The notes below the pieces were generated by a model. It was not told the origin of the DNA. It ran no database searches and saw only the letters and a program-made list of their open reading frames with translations. Shown here piece after piece: positions 18,373-27,122 of a stretch of DNA of 43,341 nt (the stretch's first letter is position 1; each line of letters starts with the position of its first letter). Where the stretch lies: positions 1 to 43,341 of the forward strand of contig JBCCHD010000033.1 in assembly GCA_039028935.1 (NCBI GenBank), written 5' to 3'. Both the position numbers and the translations under genes were made by a program. This DNA is from Pseudomonadota bacterium (lineage in GTDB: Bacteria; Pseudomonadota; Gammaproteobacteria; Steroidobacterales; SZUA-146).

Positions 18373-19497
18373 ATGAGTATCGTAATTACCGGAGAGCGCG
18401 GCCTGCTTGGGCGACACATGTCGTTCTATCTCGGCTCATTGCCGACGTATCGAGACCGGATTGTTGCGCTTGATCGGGCGTCATTCAATGACAAGGAAGC
18501 GCTGATATCGGCGCTTGCCACCGCGACAGCCGTGATTCATTGCGCAGGTGTTAATCGCGGCGAAGACGCGGATGTTGAACAGGGGAACATCGCGCTTGCT
18601 GAGCAGCTGCTCGATGGGTTGAAAGTAGCCGAAGTCAATCCGCATGTCGTGTACATGAACAGTACGCACAAGGTCTTCGATTCGCCCTATGCACGCGGCA
18701 AGCGCGCGGCACACGATTTGCTCGATGCCTGGGCGGCACAAGACACCCAACGAAAATACACTGAAATGGTGTTGCCGCATGTGTTTGGGGAGGGTGGTCG
18801 ACCGTTCTACAATTCGGCGTTTCACACTTTTTGTTATCAGCTAGCTCAAGACGAACAGTTGAGTGTTAATGGACGAGGCCAGCTCGAACTGCTGCATGCG
18901 CAGGACATTGCGCAAGCCACCGTAGCCGCCATCGAACGATGCACGCAGGGTGAAGTGCGGTTAGCCGGGCACAAAATGTCGGTGGCCAGCGCTGCAGGAA
19001 AATTGACGGACTTTTCAGATAGCTATAGAGGTGATGTGATTCCAGATTTGCGCAATCGACTCGATTTGCAAATGTTCAATACGATGCGATCTTTTTTGTA
19101 TCCATCGTTCTACCCGCGCCGTCTGAAGCTCAATGTTGATGAGCGTGGCGCGCTGTTTGAGGCGGTCAAGAACCGCAACGGCGGGCAGGCTTTTCTATCG
19201 ACTACCCGACCCGGCATCACACGCGGTGATCACTATCATTTCAATAAGGTCGAGCGTTTTCTGGTGGTAAAGGGTGAGGCTATTATCAAGATTCGTGCCC
19301 TGGGTGAAGAGAAAGTCGAGACTTTCAGAGTGAGTGGCAGCGAACCGGCCTATGTTGATATGCCTACCTTGCATACCCACAACATCACCAATGTGGGCGA
19401 CGACGAGCTCATGACGCTGTTCTGGAGTCATGAGATTTTTGATCCCGATAATCCCGATACGTTCTTTGAGCGAGTCGAATCGACTGAGGGCCAATAA
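18373..19497 (+). CDS. fnlB: UDP-4-keto sugar C4 reductase/C3 epimerase (FnlB/WbjC/CapF type)
   Basis: Second enzyme of the UDP-L-FucNAc pathway. CapF-type proteins join an N-terminal SDR domain to a C-terminal cupin. Both are visible: ITGERGLLGRHM (residues 4-15) and VIHCAGVNRG, then a cupin from about residue 250 with TTRPGITRGDHYHFNKVERF and DMPTLHTHNITN supplying metal-ligand histidines. The 374-residue length matches CapF. It lies between fnlA and fnlC, with its stop immediately adjacent to the fnlC ATG. Confidence 0.92.
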   Translation: MSIVITGERGLLGRHMSFYLGSLPTYRDRIVALDRASFNDKEALISALATATAVIHCAGVNRGEDADVEQGNIALAEQLLDGLKVAEVNPHVVYMNSTHKVFDSPYARGKRAAHDLLDAWAAQDTQRKYTEMVLPHVFGEGGRPFYNSAFHTFCYQLAQDEQLSVNGRGQLELLHAQDIAQATVAAIERCTQGEVRLAGHKMSVASAAGKLTDFSDSYRGDVIPDLRNRLDLQMFNTMRSFLYPSFYPRRLKLNVDERGALFEAVKNRNGGQAFLSTTRPGITRGDHYHFNKVERFLVVKGEAIIKIRALGEEKVETFRVSGSEPAYVDMPTLHTHNITNVGDDELMTLFWSHEIFDPDNPDTFFERVESTEGQ

Positions 19498-20646
19498 ATG
19501 AAAGTCATGACTGTGCTTGGAACACGCCCCGAGATTATCCGACTTTCGCGGGTCATGGCTGCGCTCGATCAGTTTTTTGATCATCGCATTGTTCACACGG
19601 GCCAAAATTACGACTACGAACTAAACGATGTGTTTTTCGAAGAACTGGAAGTACGTCAGCCTGATCACTTCCTTGGAGTGGATACCACATCGCTCGGACG
19701 AACACTCGGGGAAATTCTAATCAAAACCGAAGAAGTATTGATCCAGGAATCTCCCGAGGCGGTTCTGGTGCTCGGCGACACCAACAGTGCGATCGCCGCG
19801 CTGATGGCAAAGCGTATGAAGATACCGACGTACCACATGGAAGCGGGCAATCGGAGCTTTGACAACAACGTACCTGAAGAGATCAATCGCAAAATGGTTG
19901 ATCATTTGGCCGATTTCAACCTTGTGTACACCGAGCATGCAAGACGCCATTTGCTGAGCGAGGGGTTGGCACACCGTTTCACCTATTTAACTGGATCACC
20001 AATGCGCGAAGTCCTTGAACACTCGCGAGCCAAAATCGAGCAATCGACCATTCTCGATACGCTAGACCTCAAGAAGCGCGGCTACTTTATCGTTAGTGTT
20101 CATCGGGAAGAGAACGTGGACAGCCGAAACAGCCTCGAGCGGGTTCTAGCCATGCTCGATTCTCTGGTCGAAGAGTTTTCTTTACCCGTGATCGTGTCGA
20201 CCCATCCACGCACACGTAATCGATTGGAGCAACTCGGTGCAACCACAAATCGCAAGGACATTCAGTTTTTGAAACCGTTTGGGTTTTTCGATTACAACCA
20301 GCTGCAGCTGCATTCGCACTGTGCGATATCTGACAGCGGCACAATCAGTGAAGAGTCGGCGATCCTTGGCTTTCGAGCGGTCACGTTGCGTCGCTCAATT
20401 GAGCGACCCGAGGCGCTCGATAAAGGTATTATTTCGCTAACCGGTCTGGATAGAGACGCCTTAATCCGTGGCGTGCAGATTGCTACTGCTGATCGTGATG
20501 CGTTTTCCAACTCCAGACGCGAGATTCCCGAAGAATATGAGGTCACTAATACATCGGAACGAGTGGTCAAACTGATTGCCGGCACGGCCCGTCTGGCAAA
20601 CAGTTGGCGAAACATGGACACCTTCAGTCGGTATGACTGGGATTAG
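19498..20646 (+). CDS. fnlC: UDP-sugar 2-epimerase (FnlC/WbjD/CapG type)
   Basis: Third enzyme of the pathway: C2 epimerisation giving UDP-N-acetyl-L-fucosamine. It belongs to the WecB-like, GT-B-fold non-hydrolysing 2-epimerases. Visible markers are VLGTRPEIIRLS (start), VHTGQNYDYELNDVFFEEL, VLGDTNSAIAALMAKR, MEAGNRSFDNNVPEEINRK, VSVHREENVD and SDSGTISEESAILG. The position after fnlB argues for FnlC rather than WecB. No operon overlap follows; an 84-bp gap separates it from the next glycosyltransferase. Confidence 0.92.
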   Translation: MKVMTVLGTRPEIIRLSRVMAALDQFFDHRIVHTGQNYDYELNDVFFEELEVRQPDHFLGVDTTSLGRTLGEILIKTEEVLIQESPEAVLVLGDTNSAIAALMAKRMKIPTYHMEAGNRSFDNNVPEEINRKMVDHLADFNLVYTEHARRHLLSEGLAHRFTYLTGSPMREVLEHSRAKIEQSTILDTLDLKKRGYFIVSVHREENVDSRNSLERVLAMLDSLVEEFSLPVIVSTHPRTRNRLEQLGATTNRKDIQFLKPFGFFDYNQLQLHSHCAISDSGTISEESAILGFRAVTLRRSIERPEALDKGIISLTGLDRDALIRGVQIATADRDAFSNSRREIPEEYEVTNTSERVVKLIAGTARLANSWRNMDTFSRYDWD

Positions 20647-20730
20647 GCACGGGTCAAACGTGCTCGGTCTCGTTATAGATCGCCTGGCACGATCCATATC
20701 TCGACCGCCCGCAAATTGATTCTCTGATTT

Positions 20731-21975
20731 ATGCGTATTTTGGCAATCCACCGCTATTTTTGGCCGGATACTCCTCCCTATGCGTCGTTGTTGCGTGCCA
20801 TCGTTGCTCGCTGGGCAAAAGACGGTCATGAGGTGGATGTGTTGAGCTCACAACCCGGCTACAAGCGTGAAGCCAACATAGCTAGGCAAAAGTCCGTTGA
20901 AACAATCGATGGCTTCAGCGTGCGTCGTGTTTCTTTGCCCAATGAAGTAGGACGCTCGTTGGCGCGACTATGGAACGTGGCGCGTTTTTCCATTGCGATT
21001 CTATGGCAGGCCGTGATCAGGAAGCGCTACGATATGATTATGGTCTCCACCGCTCCGCCGGTGATACTCGGTGTCGTCGTTCGCTGGGCGTGCCGACTTT
21101 CGGGGGCGACGATGATTTATCACTGCATGGACATCCATCCCGAGATCGGACGCATATCCGGCGAGTTTCGACACCCAATGATATTCAAGCGGCTACAAAA
21201 TGCGGATACTAAGACCTGTGAGTTCGCAGACACTGTGGTGGTGTTATCAGATGATATGGCGAACAGTATTAAGGATAGAAAACCCGGTTTATCGGCTCGC
21301 TTCAAGATCATCAATAATTTTGAACTGCCTTCGTTTGAAACGCCGGCTGGTTGCGAGCCGCAAGCAGACCCTATGCCTGCTCAGCGCGAAGGTGTTTTTC
21401 GACTACTGTTCGCTGGGAACCTGGGGCGGTTTCAGGGGCTCGATACGGTATTACAGTTATACGTCGAATCGCTTGCACAAGGCACGCTTCTCGATACCGA
21501 GTTTTGGTTTATGGGCGACGGCAAGGCCAAGGCGCAGCTTGTTGAGATTGCTGGCGAGCATTTGAACAAACGGGTGTTTTTCTTGCCGCACAGTCCACTG
21601 CCGGCAGCCAGGCGTGCGATGCAAATGTGTGACGCCGGTTTGATCAGCTTATCAAAAGATATTTTCCGTTACGCTTTCCCCAGCAAGCTGATGACCTACC
21701 TTTCAGAGGGCTGCACGATACTCGCTGCAATCGAAAAAGACAGTGCCTTGGCGACTCTCATTGATACGCATCATATCGGTGAAGTTATTGATGTGGCGAA
21801 GCCGGATGAGTTCATTAAGAGGATAGAGGCGTTGAGTATGAGCAAAGAGGAGCGGTTACAGCGATCCCTGCGTATTCGGTCCGTATCAAACGAGTTATTT
21901 TCGCAGGAAAAGGTTCTGGATGTGTGGTCGGAGTTGGCCAAAGAGGTATCGCAAAGGGTGTCGCATGAGGTGTGA
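20731..21975 (+). CDS. Family 4 glycosyltransferase, WbuB-like (putative FucNAc transferase)
   Basis: GT-B enzyme of 414 residues. The N-terminus MRILAIHRYFWPDTPPYASL and VSTAPPVILGVVVRW, YHCMDIHPEIG and VVVLSDDM resemble WbuB-type L-FucNAc transferases. The C-domain carries FAGNLGRFQGLD, FWFMGDGKAKAQL and the donor-site motif FRYAFPSKLMTYLSEGC. Linkage directly after fnlABC supports use of UDP-L-FucNAc, which is an inference. There is no strong ribosome site before ATG 20731. Its 3' end overlaps the sulfotransferase by 11 bp. Confidence 0.82.
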   Translation: MRILAIHRYFWPDTPPYASLLRAIVARWAKDGHEVDVLSSQPGYKREANIARQKSVETIDGFSVRRVSLPNEVGRSLARLWNVARFSIAILWQAVIRKRYDMIMVSTAPPVILGVVVRWACRLSGATMIYHCMDIHPEIGRISGEFRHPMIFKRLQNADTKTCEFADTVVVLSDDMANSIKDRKPGLSARFKIINNFELPSFETPAGCEPQADPMPAQREGVFRLLFAGNLGRFQGLDTVLQLYVESLAQGTLLDTEFWFMGDGKAKAQLVEIAGEHLNKRVFFLPHSPLPAARRAMQMCDAGLISLSKDIFRYAFPSKLMTYLSEGCTILAAIEKDSALATLIDTHHIGEVIDVAKPDEFIKRIEALSMSKEERLQRSLRIRSVSNELFSQEKVLDVWSELAKEVSQRVSHEV

Positions 21976-22816
21976 ACCAATCGTCATCATCGGAGCGCCA
22001 CGCTCTGGTACCAACATGTTGCGTGATCTTTTGGTCGACCTGGATTCGTTTCATACCTGGCCATGCGACGAAATCAATTATATATGGCGCTATGGCAATG
22101 CACGTTATCCGTCCGATGAGCTCACGTCAGAAATGGCGACGCCAAAAATAGTTGACTATATTCGCAGACAGTTCGGCAAGATAGAAAAGCCGAGAATGCG
22201 CACAATCGAAAAAACGTGCGCCAACTCGTTACGCGTGCCATTTGTCGAAAAGATACTTCCCGAGGCACGATATATCTTTATTGTGCGCGATGGTGTTGAT
22301 GTGGTGCGGTCGTCGATCAAACGCTGGACATCGAAGATGGACATTCCGTATCTAGCCCGCAAAGCACGTTATGTACCGTTTGCTGACCTGCCATACTACT
22401 CAATTCGCTATTTTCGTACGCGCGTCCACAAACTGTTCTCGGAAGAGAATCGACTGTCCTTTTGGGGGCCGCAGTTAGATTGTATGCCTAATTATCTCGA
22501 AAAGTATTCGCTAGAGCAGGTGTGCGCGCTGCAGTGGAAGCACTGCGTGGAGAGTGCGGCGTCGGCGCTGGGTACCTTGGATTCGGCGAGAGTCCATCGG
22601 TTGCGCTATGAAGACATAGTTCGCCAGCCCAAAGAAGAACTTGGAAAAATACTCACTTTTTTGGGGTCGACTGACTCCAGCGAGGAGATCGCCAGAGTGG
22701 TCGGCACGGTGAGGACCGACAGTGTAGGAAAGGGCAGGGACCGGCTCGCGCCTGAAATTCGAGAGAACATTCACCCGCTGATTCAGTCTACACTTGAACA
22801 ACTAGGGTACGAGTAG
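21965..22816 (+). CDS. PAPS-dependent sulfotransferase family protein
   Basis: Predicted to move sulfate from PAPS to a carbohydrate hydroxyl. The 5'-phosphosulfate loop is IIGAPRSGTNMLRDLL at about residues 8-23. The 3'-phosphate site is YIFIVRDGVDVVRSSIKRW at about 102-120. A C-terminal LRYEDIVRQPKEELGKILTF helix is typical of Sulfotransfer_1/3 members. ATG 21965 gives 283 residues. The start is set by overlap with the GT4 gene and by the P-loop beginning within 10 residues. It is the last gene of the long plus-strand run, so polymer sulfation is the expected role. Confidence 0.82.
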   Translation: MRCEPIVIIGAPRSGTNMLRDLLVDLDSFHTWPCDEINYIWRYGNARYPSDELTSEMATPKIVDYIRRQFGKIEKPRMRTIEKTCANSLRVPFVEKILPEARYIFIVRDGVDVVRSSIKRWTSKMDIPYLARKARYVPFADLPYYSIRYFRTRVHKLFSEENRLSFWGPQLDCMPNYLEKYSLEQVCALQWKHCVESAASALGTLDSARVHRLRYEDIVRQPKEELGKILTFLGSTDSSEEIARVVGTVRTDSVGKGRDRLAPEIRENIHPLIQSTLEQLGYE

Positions 22817-23032
22817 CGCAAAAGAACCGACGTAATGCCTGTGGGTTTGATGATGCACTATTCCGTTTATGCTGATGGAAACGGGATACCAGACTACGGC
22901 GATAAGGTTAAGTAAGCAGTGAGTTGTGGCGTGTCGTTAGGAATCGCGCTGTTGTTAGAAAAAGTGTTCAGACCCGAATATGATGCCAATGCGGCCGGAT
23001 GGGTTCTGACAAAATAGTCATAGAGAATCACA

Positions 23033-24214
23033 ATGTCAGATCCACTCAATCAATGGCCTACTTGGCCGTCCTACGATGAAGAGCAAGTGTTAGCCGTTTC
23101 GAATGTGTTGCGGTCCGGTAAAGTCAATTACTGGACTGGTAAGGAAGGACGAAACTTTGAGAAGCAATTTGCTGAGTATACTGGCACGCAGTTTGGCATT
23201 GCGGTATCCAACGGCTCCGTTTCGCTCGATATGGCTCTTGAGGTTCTTGGTGTCGGACCTGGTGACGACGTAATTGTTACGCCTCGGAGCTTTGTGATAT
23301 CGGCGAGCGCGGTGCTGCGGCGGGGTGCGCGACCTGTCTTTGCGGACATTGACCGTGACAGTCAGAACATTACTCCAGCGAGCGTTGAACGGATGTTAAC
23401 TCCTCAAACCAAGGCAATTATTGCGGTTCACCTGGCCGGTTGGCCGTGCGATATGGATGGTTTGATCGCGCTGTGTTCATCTCGCGGTATACACATAATC
23501 GAGGATTGTGCTCAGGCACATGGCGCCGAATTTCGAGGCAAGAAAGTAGGGTCAATGGGGGTTTTGGGGTCGTTTTCCTTTTGTACCGACAAGATCATGA
23601 CAACCGGTGGCGAAGGTGGCGTTATCACTCTCAACGATGCGGACTTGTATCAAGCGCTCTGGTCGCTAAAAGATCATGGTAAAAGTCAAAGCAAAAGTGA
23701 GCAACCGGGCGAGCCCGGATTGTTCAAGTTTATGATCGAAGGCGTTGGCAGCAACTACCGAATGACAGAGATGCAGTCATCGATGGCGAGGGTTCAACTT
23801 GGCCATCTGGAAGACTGGGTTGCCAAACGAAGACAGTTCGCCGCTCAGCTCAATCAAGGATTTTCGTCTGTCGCCGGTCTTCGCTTGACCTTACCACCTG
23901 ACGACATCAAGCATGCTTACTACAAGTTTTACGCCTTCGTCGATGCGCCGCGTCTAAAAGCCGGGTGGGATCGCAACCGAATACTCGTCGAGCTAATCGA
24001 ACGCGGTGTGCCGGTTGGTTCTGGTTCGTGTTCAGAAATTTATCAGGAACACGCTTTTCAGTCGATGGGTCTCGCGCCTGAGAAACCGCTGTCAGTTGCG
24101 CATGAGCTTGGGCAAACATCGATCATGTTTCAGGTGCATCCCACTCTAACTACCGAGCACATCGCACGCGTTATCGAAGAAACTATCGACGTGATGAAAC
24201 GTGCGACAAAGTAG
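23033..24214 (+). CDS. DegT/DnrJ/EryC1/StrS family sugar aminotransferase
   Basis: PLP-dependent enzyme that aminates keto-sugar nucleotides. Diagnostic pieces are LRSGKVNYWTGKEG near the N-terminus, FGIAVSNGSVSLDMAL and VFADIDRDSQNITP. IIEDCAQAHGAEFRGKKVG follows, then SFSFCTDKIMTTGGEGG with the PLP lysine. SNYRMTEMQSSMARVQLGHL comes later. The 393-residue length is normal. A 216-bp gap precedes it. It converges on the PIG-L gene with a 39-bp gap, so it may belong functionally with that operon. Candidate substrates made here are dTDP-4-keto-6-deoxyglucose (RfbB) or the FnlA product; the sequence does not decide. Confidence 0.9.
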   Translation: MSDPLNQWPTWPSYDEEQVLAVSNVLRSGKVNYWTGKEGRNFEKQFAEYTGTQFGIAVSNGSVSLDMALEVLGVGPGDDVIVTPRSFVISASAVLRRGARPVFADIDRDSQNITPASVERMLTPQTKAIIAVHLAGWPCDMDGLIALCSSRGIHIIEDCAQAHGAEFRGKKVGSMGVLGSFSFCTDKIMTTGGEGGVITLNDADLYQALWSLKDHGKSQSKSEQPGEPGLFKFMIEGVGSNYRMTEMQSSMARVQLGHLEDWVAKRRQFAAQLNQGFSSVAGLRLTLPPDDIKHAYYKFYAFVDAPRLKAGWDRNRILVELIERGVPVGSGSCSEIYQEHAFQSMGLAPEKPLSVAHELGQTSIMFQVHPTLTTEHIARVIEETIDVMKRATK

Positions 24215-24216
24215 GG

Positions 24217-24248
24217 CGCACGCGGTGGACTTGATTCTGTCGCGTGCG
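24217..24248. terminator. Possible bidirectional stem-loop between convergent genes
   Basis: CGCACGCG (24217-24224) and CGCGTGCG (24241-24248) are perfect 8-bp inverted arms around a 16-nt loop. They fill almost the whole 39-bp gap between the two convergent stops. There is no T run on either side, so classical intrinsic termination is doubtful. Confidence 0.35.
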
Positions 24249-24253
24249 GCGTG

Positions 24254-24937
24254 TCAGGAAACGCGGCTCAGAATGACTTCAAACCCTTCGGCGTAGTGGT
24301 AGCCCACTTCTGATCCATACACGGCTGCCCTGTCTCGCACAGCTTTCACGCTTCGTGGATGTGGGTAATCACGCAACTCATCCTTATAGCATTCCAACGC
24401 TTTGAGCTTAGTGTCGATGGTGGCGCTGATATCAACAAATAGGTTGGGCACAAAATACGTGTCGGCGGTGCGGCCACCCCATTCGGTGGCGGAGTTCACT
24501 TGATAGGCCAGAATATTCTTCACAGGTTGATCGACCACTGGGCGCGTGGCGACAAGCAGAGACTCGTAGATTAGTTGATGATCGCGATTAATGTCGTTGC
24601 GGTTGTGCACGAACACGGTCTCGAATTGGCGCTCGGCAATGATTGCTTCGATGGCTTTATTGAGACTGACATGATCGACGGAGTCGAGTTTCATGTCGGG
24701 AAACGTCCATTGAATAACGTTGTCGGTGCCGATCAGTTTGTTGGCTTCTTCAAGCGAGCGAGATTTACTTTCGACAATTTCAGCGTTCCCGGCATACTGG
24801 GTTGAGCTGCCATCAGTGACGATGACAACGGTAACCCGGCCTCCGTTGGCCTTAATACGGGGTATGGTACCCCCGACGCCAAGCACTTCGTCATCGGGAT
24901 GCGCCGCCAATACAAGCGTATTGCCAAAGTTAAGCAT
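24254..24937 (-). CDS. PIG-L/LmbE family N-deacetylase
   Basis: Zinc-dependent deacetylase family acting on N-acetyl sugars. The metal/catalytic motif AAHPDDEVLGVGGT is at residues 11-24. The distal HNRNDINRDHQLIYE motif supplies further ligands. The length of 227 residues is typical, and there is no signal peptide, so it acts in the cytoplasm. It is the third gene of a minus-strand operon. Its ATG overlaps the formyltransferase stop as TAATG at 24937. Acting next to a formyltransferase-fold enzyme, it could expose an amine that is then acylated. Confidence 0.88.
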   Translation of the reverse strand: MLNFGNTLVLAAHPDDEVLGVGGTIPRIKANGGRVTVVIVTDGSSTQYAGNAEIVESKSRSLEEANKLIGTDNVIQWTFPDMKLDSVDHVSLNKAIEAIIAERQFETVFVHNRNDINRDHQLIYESLLVATRPVVDQPVKNILAYQVNSATEWGGRTADTYFVPNLFVDISATIDTKLKALECYKDELRDYPHPRSVKAVRDRAAVYGSEVGYHYAEGFEVILSRVS

Positions 24938-25932
24938 TAGTCCAACCTCTTTTGTAACGCACGGATGGCTTCCTTGATAGCGAACACTTCGTCATGCAGG
25001 CGGTAATTGAAATGTTGTCCCACACGAAAGGTGGAGGCGGGTATCGCCGTGCCCGACTGAGTAAAGCTGCTTAGCCAAAGTGGCTTGTCACTGGCCTGCA
25101 CCAGCACTTGATCGTCCGCCACCGCCAGTATTTGGCCGGTAGTGCCCATGATCTGCGGTGCGTTGTTTGGATGGGCTTCCCAGACCTCAAATTTGGTGTC
25201 TTCGTAATAGACATAGGCCCCTGGATAGGGGTGTGAGACCGCACGGATCAGACGGTCGATTTGACTCGCGCCGGCGGCGAAATCGACGAACCCATCAGCC
25301 GGACCGCGCCTGGCTCGATAGGTTGCTTGTTCGGCGTCTTGAGGCAGGAACTCGATTGTGCCGGAAACAATTTTATCGTGCAGCTGACAAAAACCATCGC
25401 GAAGGTTATGCGCGACGAGCTGGTAGACTTCGTTGGCGTACGCACGCTCGGGGATCGAGAAGCGGTTTCGCTGCAATAGGTCGCCGGTGTCGGCGCCGAG
25501 TTCCATTTTGAAAAAGCTCACGGCTGATTCGCGGTGTGCTTGCAAAATAGTCCAAGGCACCGGTGCGCGACCGCGTCCCTTGGGGAGCGGCGACGGATGA
25601 CTGCCGATGACCCACTGTTTGGCCAATGATAGAAACTCTTGCTTGAAAAGCTGGCTCGTGCCGAGTGTGAAGATGTAGTCGGGATCGAGTGCTTTGACGC
25701 GAGCGAGAGTTTCTTCTGAGTTAATGTCGAGCGTGTCGATAACGGTGATGTCGTGCTCGTGACAGAGAGGATGCAGATCGACGTAGTCGCAGACATTTCC
25801 TCGGTTGCCCGAAGGCCGGGTTACTAAGCCCACCACATTGATGTTGTGCGAAATGATGCCACGCAAGGCGATCTCGCTTTCTAGGTTGGATCCGACACAT
25901 ACGATTTTGGGGAGGCTCAAGGTTTTTGCCAC
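24937..25932 (-). CDS. Formyltransferase-fold protein (Fmt/sugar formyltransferase-like)
   Basis: 331 residues: an N-terminal formyl_trans_N domain, then a C-terminal OB-like domain (about 215-310). The active-site block reads VIGSHPSPLPKGRGRAPVPW. His112 aligns with the Fmt catalytic His and Asp148 (GADTGD) with the catalytic Asp. The usual Asn two residues before that His is Gly110. Sugar formyltransferases use N10-formyl-THF to modify amino sugars; the altered Asn leaves the exact chemistry open. GTG 25932 lies inside the PGT gene (16-bp overlap), and the stop is joined to PIG-L as TAATG. It is not the housekeeping fmt, judging by its context and substitution. Confidence 0.78.
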   Translation of the reverse strand: MAKTLSLPKIVCVGSNLESEIALRGIISHNINVVGLVTRPSGNRGNVCDYVDLHPLCHEHDITVIDTLDINSEETLARVKALDPDYIFTLGTSQLFKQEFLSLAKQWVIGSHPSPLPKGRGRAPVPWTILQAHRESAVSFFKMELGADTGDLLQRNRFSIPERAYANEVYQLVAHNLRDGFCQLHDKIVSGTIEFLPQDAEQATYRARRGPADGFVDFAAGASQIDRLIRAVSHPYPGAYVYYEDTKFEVWEAHPNNAPQIMGTTGQILAVADDQVLVQASDKPLWLSSFTQSGTAIPASTFRVGQHFNYRLHDEVFAIKEAIRALQKRLD

Positions 25933-26522
25933 TCGTCAGCGCTACCGGGATGGGTTTCTGCCCGGTTGGTTAGAATAAGCAGAGCGGTTTTAACTAAAAT
26001 TTTTATGTCATTGAAGAAAGAACGATTACGAATATAGTCTAGGTCGAATTCGATACGCTCAGGCCAGGACAAAGATGTGTTTCCCGAGATCTGTGCAAGC
26101 CCGGTCAGTCCGGGTGTGCAAGCGAATCGCCCTCGCTGTGTTTCGTTCATGCGGTCGTAGTCTTCCCGTACAGTGGGTCGTGGTCCCACGAGCGCCATGC
26201 TTCCCTCGAGCACATTGAGTAGCTGAGGGAGCTCGTCGAGTTTCGTTTTGCGAAGCAGTCGAGCACCTCGAAATAACCGTGGATCATTTTCGACTGTGAC
26301 GCTGCCGGTGTGAGCACGCTCAGTGGCGACATGCATGGTGCGAAGCTTGTAAATGTCGAACAGTTTACCGTCGCGCCCAACGCGCTGCTGCTTAAAAAGC
26401 CACGGACCAGGCGATGCAATTTTGATCCAGATCGCAGCAAAGATCAGCACCGGCGCAAGCACAATCAGGGCCGCTAGCGAAATGACGATGTTGGACACTC
26501 TTCCCATACGGTATTTAACCAC
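25917..26522 (-). CDS. Small initiating phosphoglycosyltransferase (bacterial sugar transferase)
   Basis: Monotopic PGT that moves a phospho-sugar from a UDP-sugar to undecaprenyl phosphate, starting each repeat unit. A single re-entrant hydrophobic segment (about 10-33) leads into IASPGPWLFKQQRVGRDGK. IYKLRTMHV, then KTKLDELPQLLNVLEGSMA with the catalytic DE pair, VGPRPTVREDYDRM and PGLTGLAQISGN complete the signature. At 201 residues it is the minimal PglC-like form without the N-terminal WcaJ/WbaP membrane domain. GTG 26522 is listed; ATG 26507 is also in frame. A C7 run lies 7-13 bases upstream of the GTG. It is the first gene of the minus operon and the only initiating transferase seen for the locus. 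Confidence 0.9.
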   Translation of the reverse strand: MVKYRMGRVSNIVISLAALIVLAPVLIFAAIWIKIASPGPWLFKQQRVGRDGKLFDIYKLRTMHVATERAHTGSVTVENDPRLFRGARLLRKTKLDELPQLLNVLEGSMALVGPRPTVREDYDRMNETQRGRFACTPGLTGLAQISGNTSLSWPERIEFDLDYIRNRSFFNDIKILVKTALLILTNRAETHPGSADEWQKP

Positions 26523-27032
26523 CGAAAAGGGGGGGAAATCTACAAAGACACCGGTTGCGGCCTTTCCTTGTGATGAGTTGAATAACGCGTGTGAGAGGTC
26601 TGTTTTCCTACGGCTTGAGCGCGGAAGATCAGAATGGAATGTCAGTATTGGCCTAAACGGGACGGTCCAGAGAATTTGGCGAAACGAGCCGATTTTTTAG
26701 TGATCCTCAACCGTGATTATGAGCTCCCAGGTCGGTTTCCCTCGAGAAAGCGCGCCTATCGAATCGGCCCTTTGGGTAAGGTGGCATAGAGACAGAATGT
26801 CGATCGAATGGACCGTCATGAAACGGAACTGGCTTATGATCGGATGGAGGCTTGGCATCCTAGATTGGTATCTGCTCGGGTCGATCTCTTGCCGTAGCCT
26901 GCGGTCCGATATGGCGTATCGCCCTGGATCTCATGCCCGATCTTGCTGATTCGGGGCCGGGCCCCATTTATCCTGCAGGCGGCCCTTGAGAAACAGAAAA
27001 AAATCAATTAGATAGTGGATTAAAGAAACCTC
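26523..27032. other. 510-bp noncoding stretch between PGT and tRNA-Glu promoter
   Basis: It should contain the promoter of the minus-strand PGT operon, but I cannot define it. A C7 run on the minus strand (G7 at 26529-26535) sits just before the PGT start. A GC palindrome GGGGCC-GG-GCCCC lies at about 26953-26966 without a T run. Two short plus-strand open frames (26353-26700 and 26713-26949) lack ribosome sites and recognisable content and are not called. Confidence 0.5.
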
Positions 27033-27060
27033 TCGACACAGCCAGACTTTCTGTTAGAAT
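27033..27060 (+). promoter_or_regulatory. Likely promoter of tRNA-Glu
   Basis: -35 TCGACA (27033-27038), 16-bp spacer, -10 TAGAAT (27055-27060). Expected start near 27067, leaving about 56 nt of 5' leader before the tRNA. Confidence 0.6.
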
Positions 27061-27122
27061 GCCCAATCTTGGCGAATCGGGAACCTTGGGCCTCCCACAA
27101 AATGTCGCCAACTGTTCGTCCC

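Noticed and set aside
22835-22915. Short 26-codon frame after the sulfotransferase
   Set aside because: Too short, no ribosome site and no conservation evidence.
26953-26966. GGGGCC-GG-GCCCC as an intrinsic terminator
   Set aside because: Short stem with no following T run on either strand.
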